From: Mangrovibrevibacter kandeliae
Lineage (GTDB): Bacteria > Pseudomonadota > Alphaproteobacteria > Rhizobiales > Rhizobiaceae
Direction: 5' to 3'
Assembly: GCF_024519155.1 (NCBI RefSeq)
Contig: NZ_JANIFJ010000001.1
Span: forward strand, 620,001-684,000
DNA: 64,000 nucleotides
Made by a program: the position numbers and the translations under genes
Shown: positions 27,015 to 36,515 of the stretch, in pieces
Layout: every line of letters begins with the position of its first letter
How positions within the stretch are numbered: position 1 is the first letter of the stretch
The notes under the pieces: generated by a model
Told to the model about the DNA's origin: nothing
The model's input: the letters and a program-made list of their open reading frames with translations, nothing else
The model's database searches: none

Positions 27015-28004
27015 TCAGCTGCCGTTGTCGAGGCCGGACCAGTAGGTGCCCGGGGCGAGCGTTTCGCCCTTGCCGACCAGTCGCTCGCCGCCGATCTTGC
27101 GCAGGATCGCGTAGAGCCGGTCGGCGTCGGCCGTCTCCTCGCCGATCGGCCGCTCCGGAATACCCTCGCGATAGCGATCGCGCATCACCGCCAGCGTCCT
27201 GTCGTTGTCGGGCTTCACCAGCGGCGCCAGCGCATCCCACTCCGCGTCCGACGTCTTCAGCAGCGCCTTGGTTTCGCGCGAAGCCGCGACGAAGCCGCGC
27301 GCAAGGTCCGGATGCTCCTTTGCCCAGCCCTCGTGGAACACATAGCCGATGGCCGCCACCGGACCGGTGGTACCGAGCGCCTCGGCGGCATCCTCGCCGC
27401 TGATCAGCGTGCGGTAGCCCTCGGCCTCCAGCCGCGCCGCGTAGTTCCAGAAGTCGAGCACCGCGTCGAGCTCGCCCTGCCGGATCTTCTCCGCGAGAAG
27501 CGGTGGCGCGCCGTAGACGACGTCCGCCTCGCGCGACAGATCGAGCCCGGTCTCGCGCTTGGCGAGCGCCTGGATCAGCAGCCAGTTCTTGTCGAGCGGG
27601 CCGCCGGCGACGCCGATCCGCTTCCCCTTGAGGTCGGCCAGCGTCTTCACGGCGCCGTCGGGCGGCACCATGATCGAGCCGACGGAGGTCGAATAGGGGG
27701 CGAAGGTGAGGTCTGAGCCCTCCGAGCGCTGTCGCGAGACCCAGAGCCAGTCGGTGACGATGACGTCGACCGCGCCGGCCTGGAGCGCCACCGCCGTCGC
27801 GTCCTCGCCGGCGAAGGGCACGATATCCACGTCGATGCCGTGCTTCTCGTCGAGCCCGGCGCGCTTCATCGCGTCGAGCTCCCAGTTGACCGTGCCGAAT
27901 TTCAGAACACCCACCCGGATGGTGGTGTCGGCGGCACCGGCTGAAGGCGGTGACGCCATCGTCGTGACGGCCGCGACGAGAGCGGCCAAAAGCAGGCGCA
28001 TCAT
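27015..28004 (-). CDS. ABC transporter substrate-binding protein (SsuA/ThiY-like)
   Basis: This 329-residue periplasmic protein has a signal peptide (LLLAALVAAVTTMASPPSAGA) and an NMT1/SsuA-like fold. Recognisable pieces are VGVLKFGTVNWELDAM, AGEDATAVALQAGAVDVIVT and DLKGKRIGVAGGPLDKNWL. It feeds the permease and ATPase encoded just downstream. It lies 99 bases after bioN on the same strand; a link to biotin uptake is possible but not shown. No diagnostic residue lets me choose between sulfonate, thiamine-precursor or other ligands. Confidence 0.87.
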   Translation of the reverse strand: MMRLLLAALVAAVTTMASPPSAGAADTTIRVGVLKFGTVNWELDAMKRAGLDEKHGIDVDIVPFAGEDATAVALQAGAVDVIVTDWLWVSRQRSEGSDLTFAPYSTSVGSIMVPPDGAVKTLADLKGKRIGVAGGPLDKNWLLIQALAKRETGLDLSREADVVYGAPPLLAEKIRQGELDAVLDFWNYAARLEAEGYRTLISGEDAAEALGTTGPVAAIGYVFHEGWAKEHPDLARGFVAASRETKALLKTSDAEWDALAPLVKPDNDRTLAVMRDRYREGIPERPIGEETADADRLYAILRKIGGERLVGKGETLAPGTYWSGLDNGS

Positions 28005-28103
28005 GACGATCCTCCCTGAACGTCATGCCGTGCCCACCGCGAGAAGCTTATGCTCTTCCGTCGCCGGCGTCACCTCGTCAGGCAGACGAACGAACGGGCG
28101 CCG

Positions 28104-28697
28104 TCACCCGCCCCGGGCGTCGATCGCCTCGGCGACCTCGTCGGCGAGCTTGAGCGTGCGCACGATCAGGGGAACGGCGAGCGCGAGAATGGAGCGATCG
28201 CGGCCCCGGGCGCGCTGCGCCTCGCGCACCTCCTCGGCGACCACGGCGAGCACCGGGATGAAGCGCAGCGTGAGGGCGATCGCGAGGCCGAACTTGCGCG
28301 GGTCGGCGCCGAGCATGCCGAGCGGTCTGAGGGCCCGCTCGAGCGCGGCGACGAGATCGGCGCTGCGCGTCGTCAACGTCACGAGCGCCGCGGCGAGAAT
28401 CAGCACGACGAAGCGCAGGACGAGAACGGTGGCTTCGGAGAGGTCTGCGAGCCAGAGTTGGCTGAGGAACAAGACGAGGAGAATTCCCGCGGCCGGCCGC
28501 AGCTGGCGCAGCACGAGGCGCGGCGGAACGCGGGCGAGCGCGTGGAGGGCGATGACCAGCGCGAGCGCCGCGGCGAGCGGCACGATCCGCTCGACCAGGA
28601 AGAGGACCGTGCCGAAGACCGGCAGGGCCGCGGCCTTCAGCCCGGCTGGAAGGCGATGCAGCGGGCTCCGTCCCGGCAGATACAGACTGCCGATCAT
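28104..28697 (-). CDS. bioN: Biotin ECF transporter transmembrane protein BioN
   Basis: This 197-residue energy-coupling factor T component is hydrophobic with about five helices. It has the coupling motif region ALRPLGMLGADPRKFGLAI and the C-terminal VPLIVRTLKLADEVAEAIDARG, which contacts the ATPase. The first codon overlaps the bioM stop as ATGA (28694-28697). With BioM and BioY it forms the BioMNY biotin importer. Confidence 0.92.
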   Translation of the reverse strand: MIGSLYLPGRSPLHRLPAGLKAAALPVFGTVLFLVERIVPLAAALALVIALHALARVPPRLVLRQLRPAAGILLVLFLSQLWLADLSEATVLVLRFVVLILAAALVTLTTRSADLVAALERALRPLGMLGADPRKFGLAIALTLRFIPVLAVVAEEVREAQRARGRDRSILALAVPLIVRTLKLADEVAEAIDARGG

Positions 28698-29359
28698 GCA
28701 AGGAGCGCGCGGTAGCGCTCGATCACCGTCGCCGGCGCGCCGTCGGCGACGAGACGCCCTTCGTCGAAGAGCAGGACACGGTCGAAGCCGGCGAGGAGAT
28801 CGAGATCATGCGTCACCATCACCACCCGCTCCGACAGGGCATCGATCGCGGCCATCAGCCGCCGGGTGTTGCGCAGGTCGAGCAGCGTCGTCGGCTCGTC
28901 GAGGACGAGGATCGACGGGCGCATGATGAGCACACCGGCCAACGCGACCAGCTGCCGCTCGCCGCCGCTGAGCTCGTGGACCAGGCGATCCTCGGCTCCG
29001 GCGAGGCCGTAGCGTTCGAGGATTAGCCGGATGCGCCGGGCTTCCTCGGCCTTTTCAAGCTTCAGCGGTTTGAGGCCGAAGGCGAGGTCCTCGCCGACCG
29101 TCGGATAGACGATCTGGCTGTCGGGGTTCTGGAAGACGAAACCGACGCGCCGCCGCACCGCCTTGGCGTCCTTGACCGTGTCGAGCCCGTCGACGGTGAC
29201 GCGCCCCCCGGTCGGCGCCAGCAGGCCGTTGAGCAGCCGCGCGAAGCTGCTCTTGCCCGAGCCGTTGGCGCCGATGACGCCGATGCGCCGCTCGGTCAGG
29301 CAGAGGTCGAGGCGAGCGAGAACCGGCCGGCCGCCGCGCTCGAGCGCGACCGTCTCCAT
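28694..29359 (-). CDS. bioM: Biotin ECF transporter ATP-binding protein BioM
   Basis: This 221-residue ATPase has Walker A GANGSGKSS at 30-38, Q-loop FVFQNPDSQIVYPTV (the DSQ form typical of ECF ATPases), signature LSGGERQ and Walker B VLDEPTTLLD. The RRIGVIGANGSGKS stretch is characteristic of BioM. It lies 56 bases after bioY and overlaps bioN by four bases. Upstream in-frame sequence has no alternative start codon with a better site. Confidence 0.93.
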   Translation of the reverse strand: METVALERGGRPVLARLDLCLTERRIGVIGANGSGKSSFARLLNGLLAPTGGRVTVDGLDTVKDAKAVRRRVGFVFQNPDSQIVYPTVGEDLAFGLKPLKLEKAEEARRIRLILERYGLAGAEDRLVHELSGGERQLVALAGVLIMRPSILVLDEPTTLLDLRNTRRLMAAIDALSERVVMVTHDLDLLAGFDRVLLFDEGRLVADGAPATVIERYRALLA

Positions 29360-29415
29360 GACGATGGCTGAGGCGGGATCGCTCGGCTCGATGAGTGTGC
29401 CTGCGCTCGACAGGG

Positions 29416-29979
29416 TCAGCGGCGTCCGAGGGCCGCGGCCGGCTGGATCATCGGATAGGCCCGCCGCACCGTGACGATGACGGCTGCAGCGATGCCGGCC
29501 TTGATCACGTCGCCGGGAATGAAGGCGGCGGAGGCGAGGAAGGCGCGGCCGAGCGGGATGCCGGCGACCATTGCCACCCAGTTGAGGCCGATCAGGTAGA
29601 GCACCAGGATCCCGCCGACGACGCTGAACAGAAAGGCGAGCACGAAGGTGAGGCGGCTCCAGAAGCGCTCGGTCAGGAAGCCGACCGTGAGGGCGGTGAA
29701 GACCCAGCCGACGAGGAAGCCGGCCGTGGGTCCGGCAAAGACGCCGATCCCGCCGCGCCCGCCCGACAGGAGCGGCAGGCCGACCGCGACGAGCACCAGG
29801 AAAAGCAGCGTCGAAAGCGTGCCGCGCTTGGCGCCGAGAACGCCGCCCGCCAGCATCGGTCCGAGCGACTGCGCCGTGATCGGCACGGCGAGTACGGGGA
29901 TCGTCAGCGGGGGGAAGATGCCGAGCATCGCCGTCAGCGCGGCGAACAGGGCGATGTGGACGATGTCCCGGGTGGTCAT
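29416..29979 (-). CDS. bioY: Biotin transporter substrate-specific component BioY
   Basis: This 187-residue S component for biotin has six hydrophobic helices. Conserved features are IPVLAVPITAQSLGPMLAGGVLG near the N-terminus, GGRGGIGVFAGPTAGFLVGW in the biotin-binding loop, and FIPGDVIKAGIAA near the end. It is the first of the bioY-bioM-bioN genes and follows the D-amino-acid transaminase stop by 31 bases. No BioR box (TTATCTATAA-like) was found upstream. Confidence 0.95.
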   Translation of the reverse strand: MTTRDIVHIALFAALTAMLGIFPPLTIPVLAVPITAQSLGPMLAGGVLGAKRGTLSTLLFLVLVAVGLPLLSGGRGGIGVFAGPTAGFLVGWVFTALTVGFLTERFWSRLTFVLAFLFSVVGGILVLYLIGLNWVAMVAGIPLGRAFLASAAFIPGDVIKAGIAAAVIVTVRRAYPMIQPAAALGRR

Positions 29980-30010
29980 ACGCTCGACACTCCAGATCGG
30001 GAACGGCGCC

Positions 30011-30868
30011 CTATTCGGCGCGCTCGAGGCTCTCGGCGATGTAGATGTCGCGCAGCCGCCGCGCGACCGGGCCGGGCTGGCCGCCGCCGACGCGCGCGCC
30101 GTCGATCTCGATCACCGGGGTGACGAAGGCGGACGCGGAAGTCACGAACGCTTCCTTGGCGGCCTTCGCCTCCTCGATCGTGAAGGCGCGCTCTTCGACA
30201 CGCATCCCGGCCTCCGCAGCATATTTCAGGACGGCTGCGCGGGTGATGCCGTGGAGGATCGACTGAGACAGCGCCCGGGTCACGATGACGTCGTCCTCGG
30301 TCACGATGTAGGCGTTGTTGGACGAGCCCTCGGTGACGAAGCCGTCCTCGACCATCCAGGCGTCGTCCGCCTCGCGGCGCTTGGCCTCCATCTTGGCGAT
30401 CGAGGGGTAGAGGAGCTGCACGGTCTTGATGTCGCGCCGCGCCCAGCGCAGGTCGGGCACCGAGACGACCTTCAAGCCACGGGTCGCGGAGGCGCTCTGC
30501 AGCACCGGTTTGGCCTGGGTGAACAGGACGAGCGAGGGGCGGGTGCCCTCGGGCGGGAAGGCGAAGTCGCGGTCGGCGGCGCCGCGCGTCACCTGCATGT
30601 AGATCATGCCCTCGTCGACGGCGTTGCGCGCCACCAGCTCGCGGTGAATGACGAGCAGTTCCTCGTCGGTCGCGGGCGAGGTCAGTTCGAGTTCGCCGAG
30701 CGAACGGCGCAGCCGCTTCATGTGGCCGGAGAAGTCGATCAGCTTGCCGCCGACCACGGAGGTGACCTCGTAGACGCCGTCGGCGAAGAGGAAGCCGCGG
30801 TCGAAGATCGAGATCTTGGCGTCGCCTTCCGGCAGGTACTGCCCGTTGACGTAGACGGTGCGGCTCAT
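30011..30868 (-). CDS. dat: D-amino-acid transaminase (PLP class IV)
   Basis: This 285-residue fold-type IV aminotransferase has the PLP lysine at K148 (RRDIKTVQLL) and E180 (TEGSSNN) contacting the pyridine nitrogen. N-terminal FDRGFLFADGVYEV is typical of D-alanine transaminases, which make D-Glu or D-Ala for peptidoglycan. Branched-chain transaminase and aminodeoxychorismate lyase are related alternatives, but the RRDIK context and length favour DAAT. It lies immediately upstream of bioY on the same strand. Confidence 0.9.
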   Translation of the reverse strand: MSRTVYVNGQYLPEGDAKISIFDRGFLFADGVYEVTSVVGGKLIDFSGHMKRLRRSLGELELTSPATDEELLVIHRELVARNAVDEGMIYMQVTRGAADRDFAFPPEGTRPSLVLFTQAKPVLQSASATRGLKVVSVPDLRWARRDIKTVQLLYPSIAKMEAKRREADDAWMVEDGFVTEGSSNNAYIVTEDDVIVTRALSQSILHGITRAAVLKYAAEAGMRVEERAFTIEEAKAAKEAFVTSASAFVTPVIEIDGARVGGGQPGPVARRLRDIYIAESLERAE

Positions 30869-31206
30869 GGCTCAGCCCTCGCATGCGCCGGGGCTTCGAT
30901 GATCGCAGCGTTCCGGCCCTTCGGCGCGAGCACTAGCGCGTTCGACCGCTCGCAATCAACAGCCGCGGCTACGCGGGCGGCGCGCGCGCTGGTTCACGTC
31001 CCCAACTCCGCAGTCGCCGGTCCTTCGCCTCGCGGGGAGAGGAGTGGCCGTGTCTGGCAAGACTACAGCGAGCCGGCACGCGACGCCCGATGCACGTCAT
31101 TGCCGGAGGGAGAAGCCATTTTTGTTTGTGGGAGACACCGGCAGGCAATGAGGAGGCGACGCAGCCGCAGACACACGGCCGTCTTGCCGACCGTGCGCCG
31201 GCTGGC
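30869..31206. other. Intergenic region between the VOC and D-transaminase genes
   Basis: This 338-base gap lies on the minus-strand path from the VOC gene to the D-amino-acid transaminase. It should contain the transaminase promoter. An imperfect stem (CACGGCCG at about 31172, pairing with CGACCGTG) lies just after the VOC stop and may act in termination. No gene is evident. Confidence 0.4.
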
Positions 31207-31608
31207 TCAGCTCCGCGTCACCGTAACGGCCTCTGCCGAGCGCCGGCGCGGACCGTGCCAGACGGCCTCGATGTTGTTGCCGTCGGGATCGAGCAGGAAG
31301 GCGGCGTAGTAGCCGGGATGATAGTCGCGCGGCCCCGGCGCACCGTTGTCGCGCCCGCCTGCGGCGAGTCCTGCGGCGTGGAAGGCGGAGACTTGTGCTT
31401 CACTCCCTGCCTGGAAGGCGAGGTGGATGCGGCTTGGCGTCGGGCCGGCATCAAGGAAGAACTCGTCGCAGAAGGCGTGGTCGCCCTCGACCGTAAGGTC
31501 GCGGCCGAGCGCGGCGAGGATCGCGGCGTAGAAGCGGCTCGCCGCTGCGAAGTCCCGGCAGCGAACGTGGATGTGGTCGATCAGCCGGCCGAGATGTTCG
31601 TGATCCAC
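31207..31608 (-). CDS. VOC family (glyoxalase-like) protein
   Basis: This 133-residue vicinal oxygen chelate protein has the opening [19 protein letters not shown], metal-ligand candidates in IDHIHV and IHLAFQ, and the closing [20 protein letters not shown]. The glutamate in NNIEAV is a usual metal ligand. GTG at 31608 is chosen because a perfect AGGAGG lies five bases upstream. Members are lyases, dioxygenases or resistance proteins; the role is not predictable. It follows the sugar ABC ATPase gene by 118 bases. Confidence 0.87.
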   Translation of the reverse strand: MDHEHLGRLIDHIHVRCRDFAAASRFYAAILAALGRDLTVEGDHAFCDEFFLDAGPTPSRIHLAFQAGSEAQVSAFHAAGLAAGGRDNGAPGPRDYHPGYYAAFLLDPDGNNIEAVWHGPRRRSAEAVTVTRS

Positions 31609-31695
31609 ACAGGCCTCCTGCGCTGCTTTCCGCCGGTCACCGCCCGGCCGGAGGCGCCGTTTCCAGCACAGCGGCCGCGTCGGCTCAGCCCCGGT

Positions 31696-31717
31696 CGGCC
31701 GCCTGCGCAGGCGGCCG
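31696..31717 (-). terminator. 22-base perfect palindrome after the sugar ABC operon
   Basis: An 11-base half-site CGGCCGCCTGC is followed directly by its exact complement. It starts ten bases beyond the stop of the ATPase gene on the minus strand. There is no U-run, so it is more likely an RNA-stabilising 3' hairpin or an assisted terminator than a classical intrinsic terminator. Confidence 0.45.
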
Positions 31718-31726
31718 GCGGGCGTG

Positions 31727-32562
<836 letters not shown>

Positions 32563-32566
<4 letters not shown>

Positions 32567-33876
32567 GCGGCCCTCCTGCGGTAGACGGTGTCGAGCCAGA
32601 CGGCGACCACCAGGACGGCGCCGACGACGATGTTCTGCAGCGGCGTGTCGAGGCCGAGCAGCACCATGCCCGACTGCAGGCTCTGCATCACCAGTGCGCC
32701 GAGCATGGCGCCGGCAATGGTGCCGGCGCCACCGGCGAGCGAGGTGCCGCCGATGACCGCCGCGGCGATGGTGTAGAGCTCGTCGAGCGTGCCCTGGGCG
32801 TTGGTCGCCGAGGAGAGGCGCGCGGTCGAGATCGCCGCGCCCACGGCGGCGAGCATGCCCATCAGCATGAACACCATCATGGTGACGCGGCGGGTGTTGA
32901 CGCCGGCGAGCTCGGCGGCCTCAGGATTGCCGCCGATGGCAAAGACGTAGCGGCCGAAGCGGGTGCGCCGCGCGACGAAGGTCATCGCGATGCCGACGCC
33001 GATGAAGAGGAGCACCGGCACCGCCCAGCCGAAGGCGATGTCGAGGCCACCCTCGGGGATGGTGATGCCGTTCGCCTGGGCGTAACGGCGGGCGAGGGGA
33101 CCCGGCAGCATATAGGCGTTGACGACCATCGTGGCGCCGATGATGGCGACGGCGGAGACGACGAGCGTCGTCACCTCGGCCCAGACCGGCTTCACCGGAA
33201 ATTGGAAGCGCTGGCGCTGCCGGCGCGCGTTCCAGGCGCCGAACAGCACCACCACGAGCGCGACGGCGGCGAAGATCCAGCTCCAGGTCTCGCCGATCGA
33301 GCCGTCGCTGCCGCCGCCGAGGAGCTTGAAGTTGTCGTCGGTGAGCGGGATCGTCTTGCCCGAGGCGACCCACCAGGCCGCGCCGCGCCAGATCAGGAGG
33401 CCGCCGAGCGTGACGATGAAGGCGGGCACGCCGAGATAGGCGATGATGAAGCCCTGCAGCCCGCCGATCAGGAGGCCGCAGACGAGGCCGACGATCAGCG
33501 TCAGGATCCAGACGGCCGGGTTGTTGAAGCCGAGCATCGGCGTGAGATACTGGGTCTGCGCGACCGCCATCACCATGCCGGTGACGCCGAGGATCGAGCC
33601 GACCGACAGGTCGATGTTGCGGGTGACGATGACGAGCACCATGCCGGTCGCCATCACGCCGACCGAGGCGGTCTGCACCGACAGGTTCCACAGGTTGCGC
33701 GGCGTCAGGAAGTTGCCGTTCGACAGGACGTGGAAGCCGATCCAGATCACCAGCAGCGCGCCGATCATGCCGAGCATGCGCGTGTCGATCTCGGTGGCGC
33801 GCAGGGCGCGCTTGAAGCCGCTCTCGCCCTTCACCGTCTTGGTGCGGACCGGCGCTTCGGAGGTCATTTCAGTCAT
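32563..33876 (-). CDS. xylH: Xylose-type sugar ABC transporter permease
   Basis: This 437-residue permease of the BPD_transp_2 (CUT2) family has roughly ten to twelve helices. Typical segments are [38 protein letters not shown] and the EAAEMAGV-like coupling site [12 protein letters not shown]. Length and sequence fit XylH. ATG at 33876 has a GGGAGG site; a longer frame to 33993 begins inside a hairpin. It imports the sugar delivered by the XylF-like protein. Confidence 0.94.
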
Positions 33877-33991
33877 GGCCGCCTCCCTGGCGGGTCTTTC
33901 GGTGCGGGTCGGGCGCTCCCGTCCGCTCCTCGTTGCCGCACGCAGGGTGGCGAGCGGAAATGGCCCCGGCCGGTCGAGGCTCGTCTTGCAC

Positions 33992-34055
33992 ATGGCCGCT
34001 GCGCAGCGGCCATTTGGAAACGGCGCGGGCGGCCGCGCGGGATGCGCGGCCGCCC
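33992..34055 (-). promoter_or_regulatory. Twin stem-loops between xylF and xylH
   Basis: Two strong hairpins lie in the 192-base gap after the xylF stop. The first in the transcript is a 12-bp stem (34027-34038 with 34044-34055, loop of five). The second is a perfect 22-base palindrome at 33992-34013. Neither has a U-run. In many binding-protein-dependent operons such structures protect or terminate mRNA so that the binding protein is made in excess, and that is the likely role here. Confidence 0.55.
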
Positions 34056-34068
34056 GTGTTCTCCTGCG

Positions 34069-35109
34069 TCAGTTGCAGGCCGAAACCTTGCCGGCCTCGA
34101 CGCCCTGGCAGACGACGTCCTTCTTCACCCAGCCCGCGTCGATGACGGTGCCGAGGTTGTCCTTGGTGATCGCCACCGGGGTCAGGAAGATCGACTCGAG
34201 CGACTGGCCGCTCGGGCTGTCCCAGGTCTTGGCGCCCTCGACCTGATCCATCGTCTTGCCGTCGGCGAGCTGCAGCGCGATCTCGGCGGCGCGCTTGCCG
34301 AGCTCGCGCGAGTCCTTCCAGACCGACACGGTCTGCGTGCCCTTGGCGATCCGGTTCAGCGCGGCGAAGTCGGCGTCCTGGCCGGACACCGGCACCGTTC
34401 CGGCCAGACCCTGCGCCTCGAGCGCCGCGATCGCGCCGCCGGCGGTGCCGTCGTTGGAGGCGACGACCGCGTCGACCTCGTTGTTGTTGGCGGTCAGGAT
34501 CTGCTCCATGTTCCGCTGCGCGTTGGCAGGAAGCCAGCCATCGGTGTAGGCCTCGCCGACATTCTTGATCTTGCCGGAATCGATGGCGTCCTTGAGGATC
34601 TCCATCTGGCCCGAGAACAGGAAGTCCGCGTTCGGATCGGCCGAGGAGCCCTTGATGAAGGCGTAGTTGCCTTCCGGCTGGGCCTTCATCACCTCACGCG
34701 CCTGGATGCGGCCGACTTCCTTGTTGTCGAAGGTGATGTAGAAGGCGTCCTTGTTGTCGATGAGGCGGTCGTAGCCGATCACCGGGATGCCGTTGTTGAC
34801 GGCGGTCTGCACCGCCGGGCCGATGGCCGTCGAGTCCTGCGCCAGGATGATGAGAGCGTCGGCGCCCTGGTTGATCAGCGCCTCGACGTCGGTCAGCTGC
34901 TTGGCGGCGGACGACTGGGCGTCGGCCGAGATGTACTTGGCGCCGGCGGCCTCGAGGGCCTTCTTGATCGCCGCTTCGTCGGTCTTCCAGCGCTCTTCCT
35001 GGAAGTTCGACCAGGACACGCCGACCACCTTGCCGTCCTGCGCCTGCACGGCGCCGATCATGGCGAGCGAAAACACCGCGCCCGCAAGCGCAGTCTTCAG
35101 AACGTTCAT
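34069..35109 (-). CDS. xylF: Xylose ABC transporter substrate-binding protein
   Basis: This 346-residue periplasmic binding protein of the XylF type has a signal peptide ([20 protein letters not shown]). Ligand-site segments include [40 protein letters not shown] and the [20 protein letters not shown] stretch that is strongly conserved in XylF. The ATG at 35109 has a GGGAGG site. It is the first gene of the minus-strand importer operon and diverges from the ROK regulator gene; xylA and xylB downstream of that support xylose as ligand. Confidence 0.94.
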   Translation of the reverse strand: MNVLKTALAGAVFSLAMIGAVQAQDGKVVGVSWSNFQEERWKTDEAAIKKALEAAGAKYISADAQSSAAKQLTDVEALINQGADALIILAQDSTAIGPAVQTAVNNGIPVIGYDRLIDNKDAFYITFDNKEVGRIQAREVMKAQPEGNYAFIKGSSADPNADFLFSGQMEILKDAIDSGKIKNVGEAYTDGWLPANAQRNMEQILTANNNEVDAVVASNDGTAGGAIAALEAQGLAGTVPVSGQDADFAALNRIAKGTQTVSVWKDSRELGKRAAEIALQLADGKTMDQVEGAKTWDSPSGQSLESIFLTPVAITKDNLGTVIDAGWVKKDVVCQGVEAGKVSACN

Positions 35110-35176
35110 CGCAAATCCTCCCAGAGGCAGCGCCTCGATAAAATGGATCCGAACTCTCCCATCCGGACGAGGAGAC

Positions 35177-35197
35177 TTATTCCAAGCCTCGGAAAAA
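35177..35197. promoter_or_regulatory. xylO: Candidate ROK-regulator operator between xylF and its divergent regulator
   Basis: TTATTCC at 35177-35183 and GGAAAAA at 35191-35197 form an imperfect dyad (six of seven positions) with a seven-base centre. It lies directly downstream of the predicted xylF promoter -10, overlapping the expected transcription start, where a repressor would block initiation. TTxTTCC-type dyads with AT-rich flanks are known targets of ROK repressors. Confidence 0.45.
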
Positions 35198-35226
35198 ATC
35201 GTGACAGGTTCTCCGATCCGTGTCAA
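35198..35226 (-). promoter_or_regulatory. Predicted sigma-70 promoter of xylF
   Basis: On the minus strand a perfect TTGACA (35226-35221) is followed by a 17-base spacer and CACGAT (35203-35198) as a weak -10. The dyad at 35177-35197 begins immediately downstream. The arrangement fits a promoter repressed by the ROK protein and relieved by xylose or a related sugar. Confidence 0.5.
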
Positions 35227-35288
35227 CGTGGCTGCAAATGGCGTCGCGGCCTGTGGGAGCGGGCAACGCGCGGCGTGGGAGGAACGAC

Positions 35289-36515
35289 ATGCTGTCCAAG
35301 GCCGATGCCGAGGCTGTGCGGGCACAGAACCGGCGTCTCGTCATCGATCATTTCCGCCACCAGCCCGTGTCGACGCGCCGGCGCATGAGCGCCGTCACCG
35401 GTCTGTCGCTGTCGGCGGCGTCATCGATCGCGAGCGATCTGGTGCGGGTCGGGATCCTGTCGGAGAGCGAGCCGGTCGATCGCCAGCGCAGCCGCGGCCG
35501 GCCCGAGGTGGGGCTGCACCTGCGCGGCGCGGCCGCGAGTGTCGCCGTGCTGAAGATCAGCGTCGGCGAGATCGCCGTCAGCCTCGCCGACTACCAGGGG
35601 CAGGTGCTGGCCGCGCTGCGCCGCGACGTCGACTTGTCGGCGCTGTCGGCCGACGCCTTCGTGGCACTCGCCCGGTCCGTGCTGTCGGACGGGCTGGAGA
35701 CGCTGTCGCCGCAGCATGGCCCTTTGCGGCAGGTCGTCGCCACCGTCCAGGGCGTCACCGACGGCGCGGAGCGGCGGATCATCTGGTCGCCGATCCTCAA
35801 GCCCAGGGGCATCGATCTCGCCACCCCGCTCGAGGCGCTGACCGGCGCCCGCGTGCGGGTGCTCAACGACTGCGGGGTGATGCCGGAGCGGTTCCGATGG
35901 GGCAACGAAATCGGGTCGCCCGATTTCGCGGTGCTGTTCATCGGCTTCGGCGTCGGCATGGGCCTGCGCCTGTCCGGCCGCACCTTTCGCGGCGCCCAGT
36001 CCTCGGCGGTCGAGTTCGGGCATCTGAACCACATTCCCGGCGGCGATCTCTGCCGCTGCGGCAACCGCGGCTGCATCGAGGCCTACGCCGGCGACTATGC
36101 GATCTGGCGCGCGGCCAAGGGCGCCTCACCCTCGCTGTTCGAGAAGCGCGTGCCGGACGCGGCGATGAAGGACCTCGCCGACGCCGCGCGCGAGGGCGAG
36201 ACGGCGGCCGTCCTTGCCTTCGAGCGGGCGGGCGAGGCGATCGGCTACGGCCTCGGCCGGCTGTTCACGCTGATGGATCCGCTGCCGGTGGTCTTTATCG
36301 GCTCCGGCGCGGAGGCGATGGACCTCCTGGAGGTCTCGATCCGCCGGGCGATCAAGGCGAGCGCCATCGACGGCATCGGCGCCGACACGCCGTTCGTCGT
36401 GATGTCCGACGTCGACAAGGTGACGCTGGAAGCCTCCACGACGCTGGCGCTCGCCGCGCTCGACGAGGCCTTCTCGACCGCCGCGAGCGGACCCGTCGAG
36501 GAGGCGGCCGAATGA
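35289..36515 (+). CDS. xylR: ROK family transcriptional regulator (XylR-like)
   Basis: This 408-residue repressor has an N-terminal winged HTH (about 10-75, [20 protein letters not shown]) and a ROK sugar-kinase-like domain. That domain has the zinc motif [10 protein letters not shown] starting at C255 and the [11 protein letters not shown] segment expected for sugar binding. It is divergent from xylF and probably represses both directions until a sugar binds. ATG at 35289 has a GGGAGGA site. Its stop overlaps the di-heme gene start as ATGA, which begins a four-gene coupled chain. Confidence 0.92.
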   Translation: MLSKADAEAVRAQNRRLVIDHFRHQPVSTRRRMSAVTGLSLSAASSIASDLVRVGILSESEPVDRQRSRGRPEVGLHLRGAAASVAVLKISVGEIAVSLADYQGQVLAALRRDVDLSALSADAFVALARSVLSDGLETLSPQHGPLRQVVATVQGVTDGAERRIIWSPILKPRGIDLATPLEALTGARVRVLNDCGVMPERFRWGNEIGSPDFAVLFIGFGVGMGLRLSGRTFRGAQSSAVEFGHLNHIPGGDLCRCGNRGCIEAYAGDYAIWRAAKGASPSLFEKRVPDAAMKDLADAAREGETAAVLAFERAGEAIGYGLGRLFTLMDPLPVVFIGSGAEAMDLLEVSIRRAIKASAIDGIGADTPFVVMSDVDKVTLEASTTLALAALDEAFSTAASGPVEEAAE

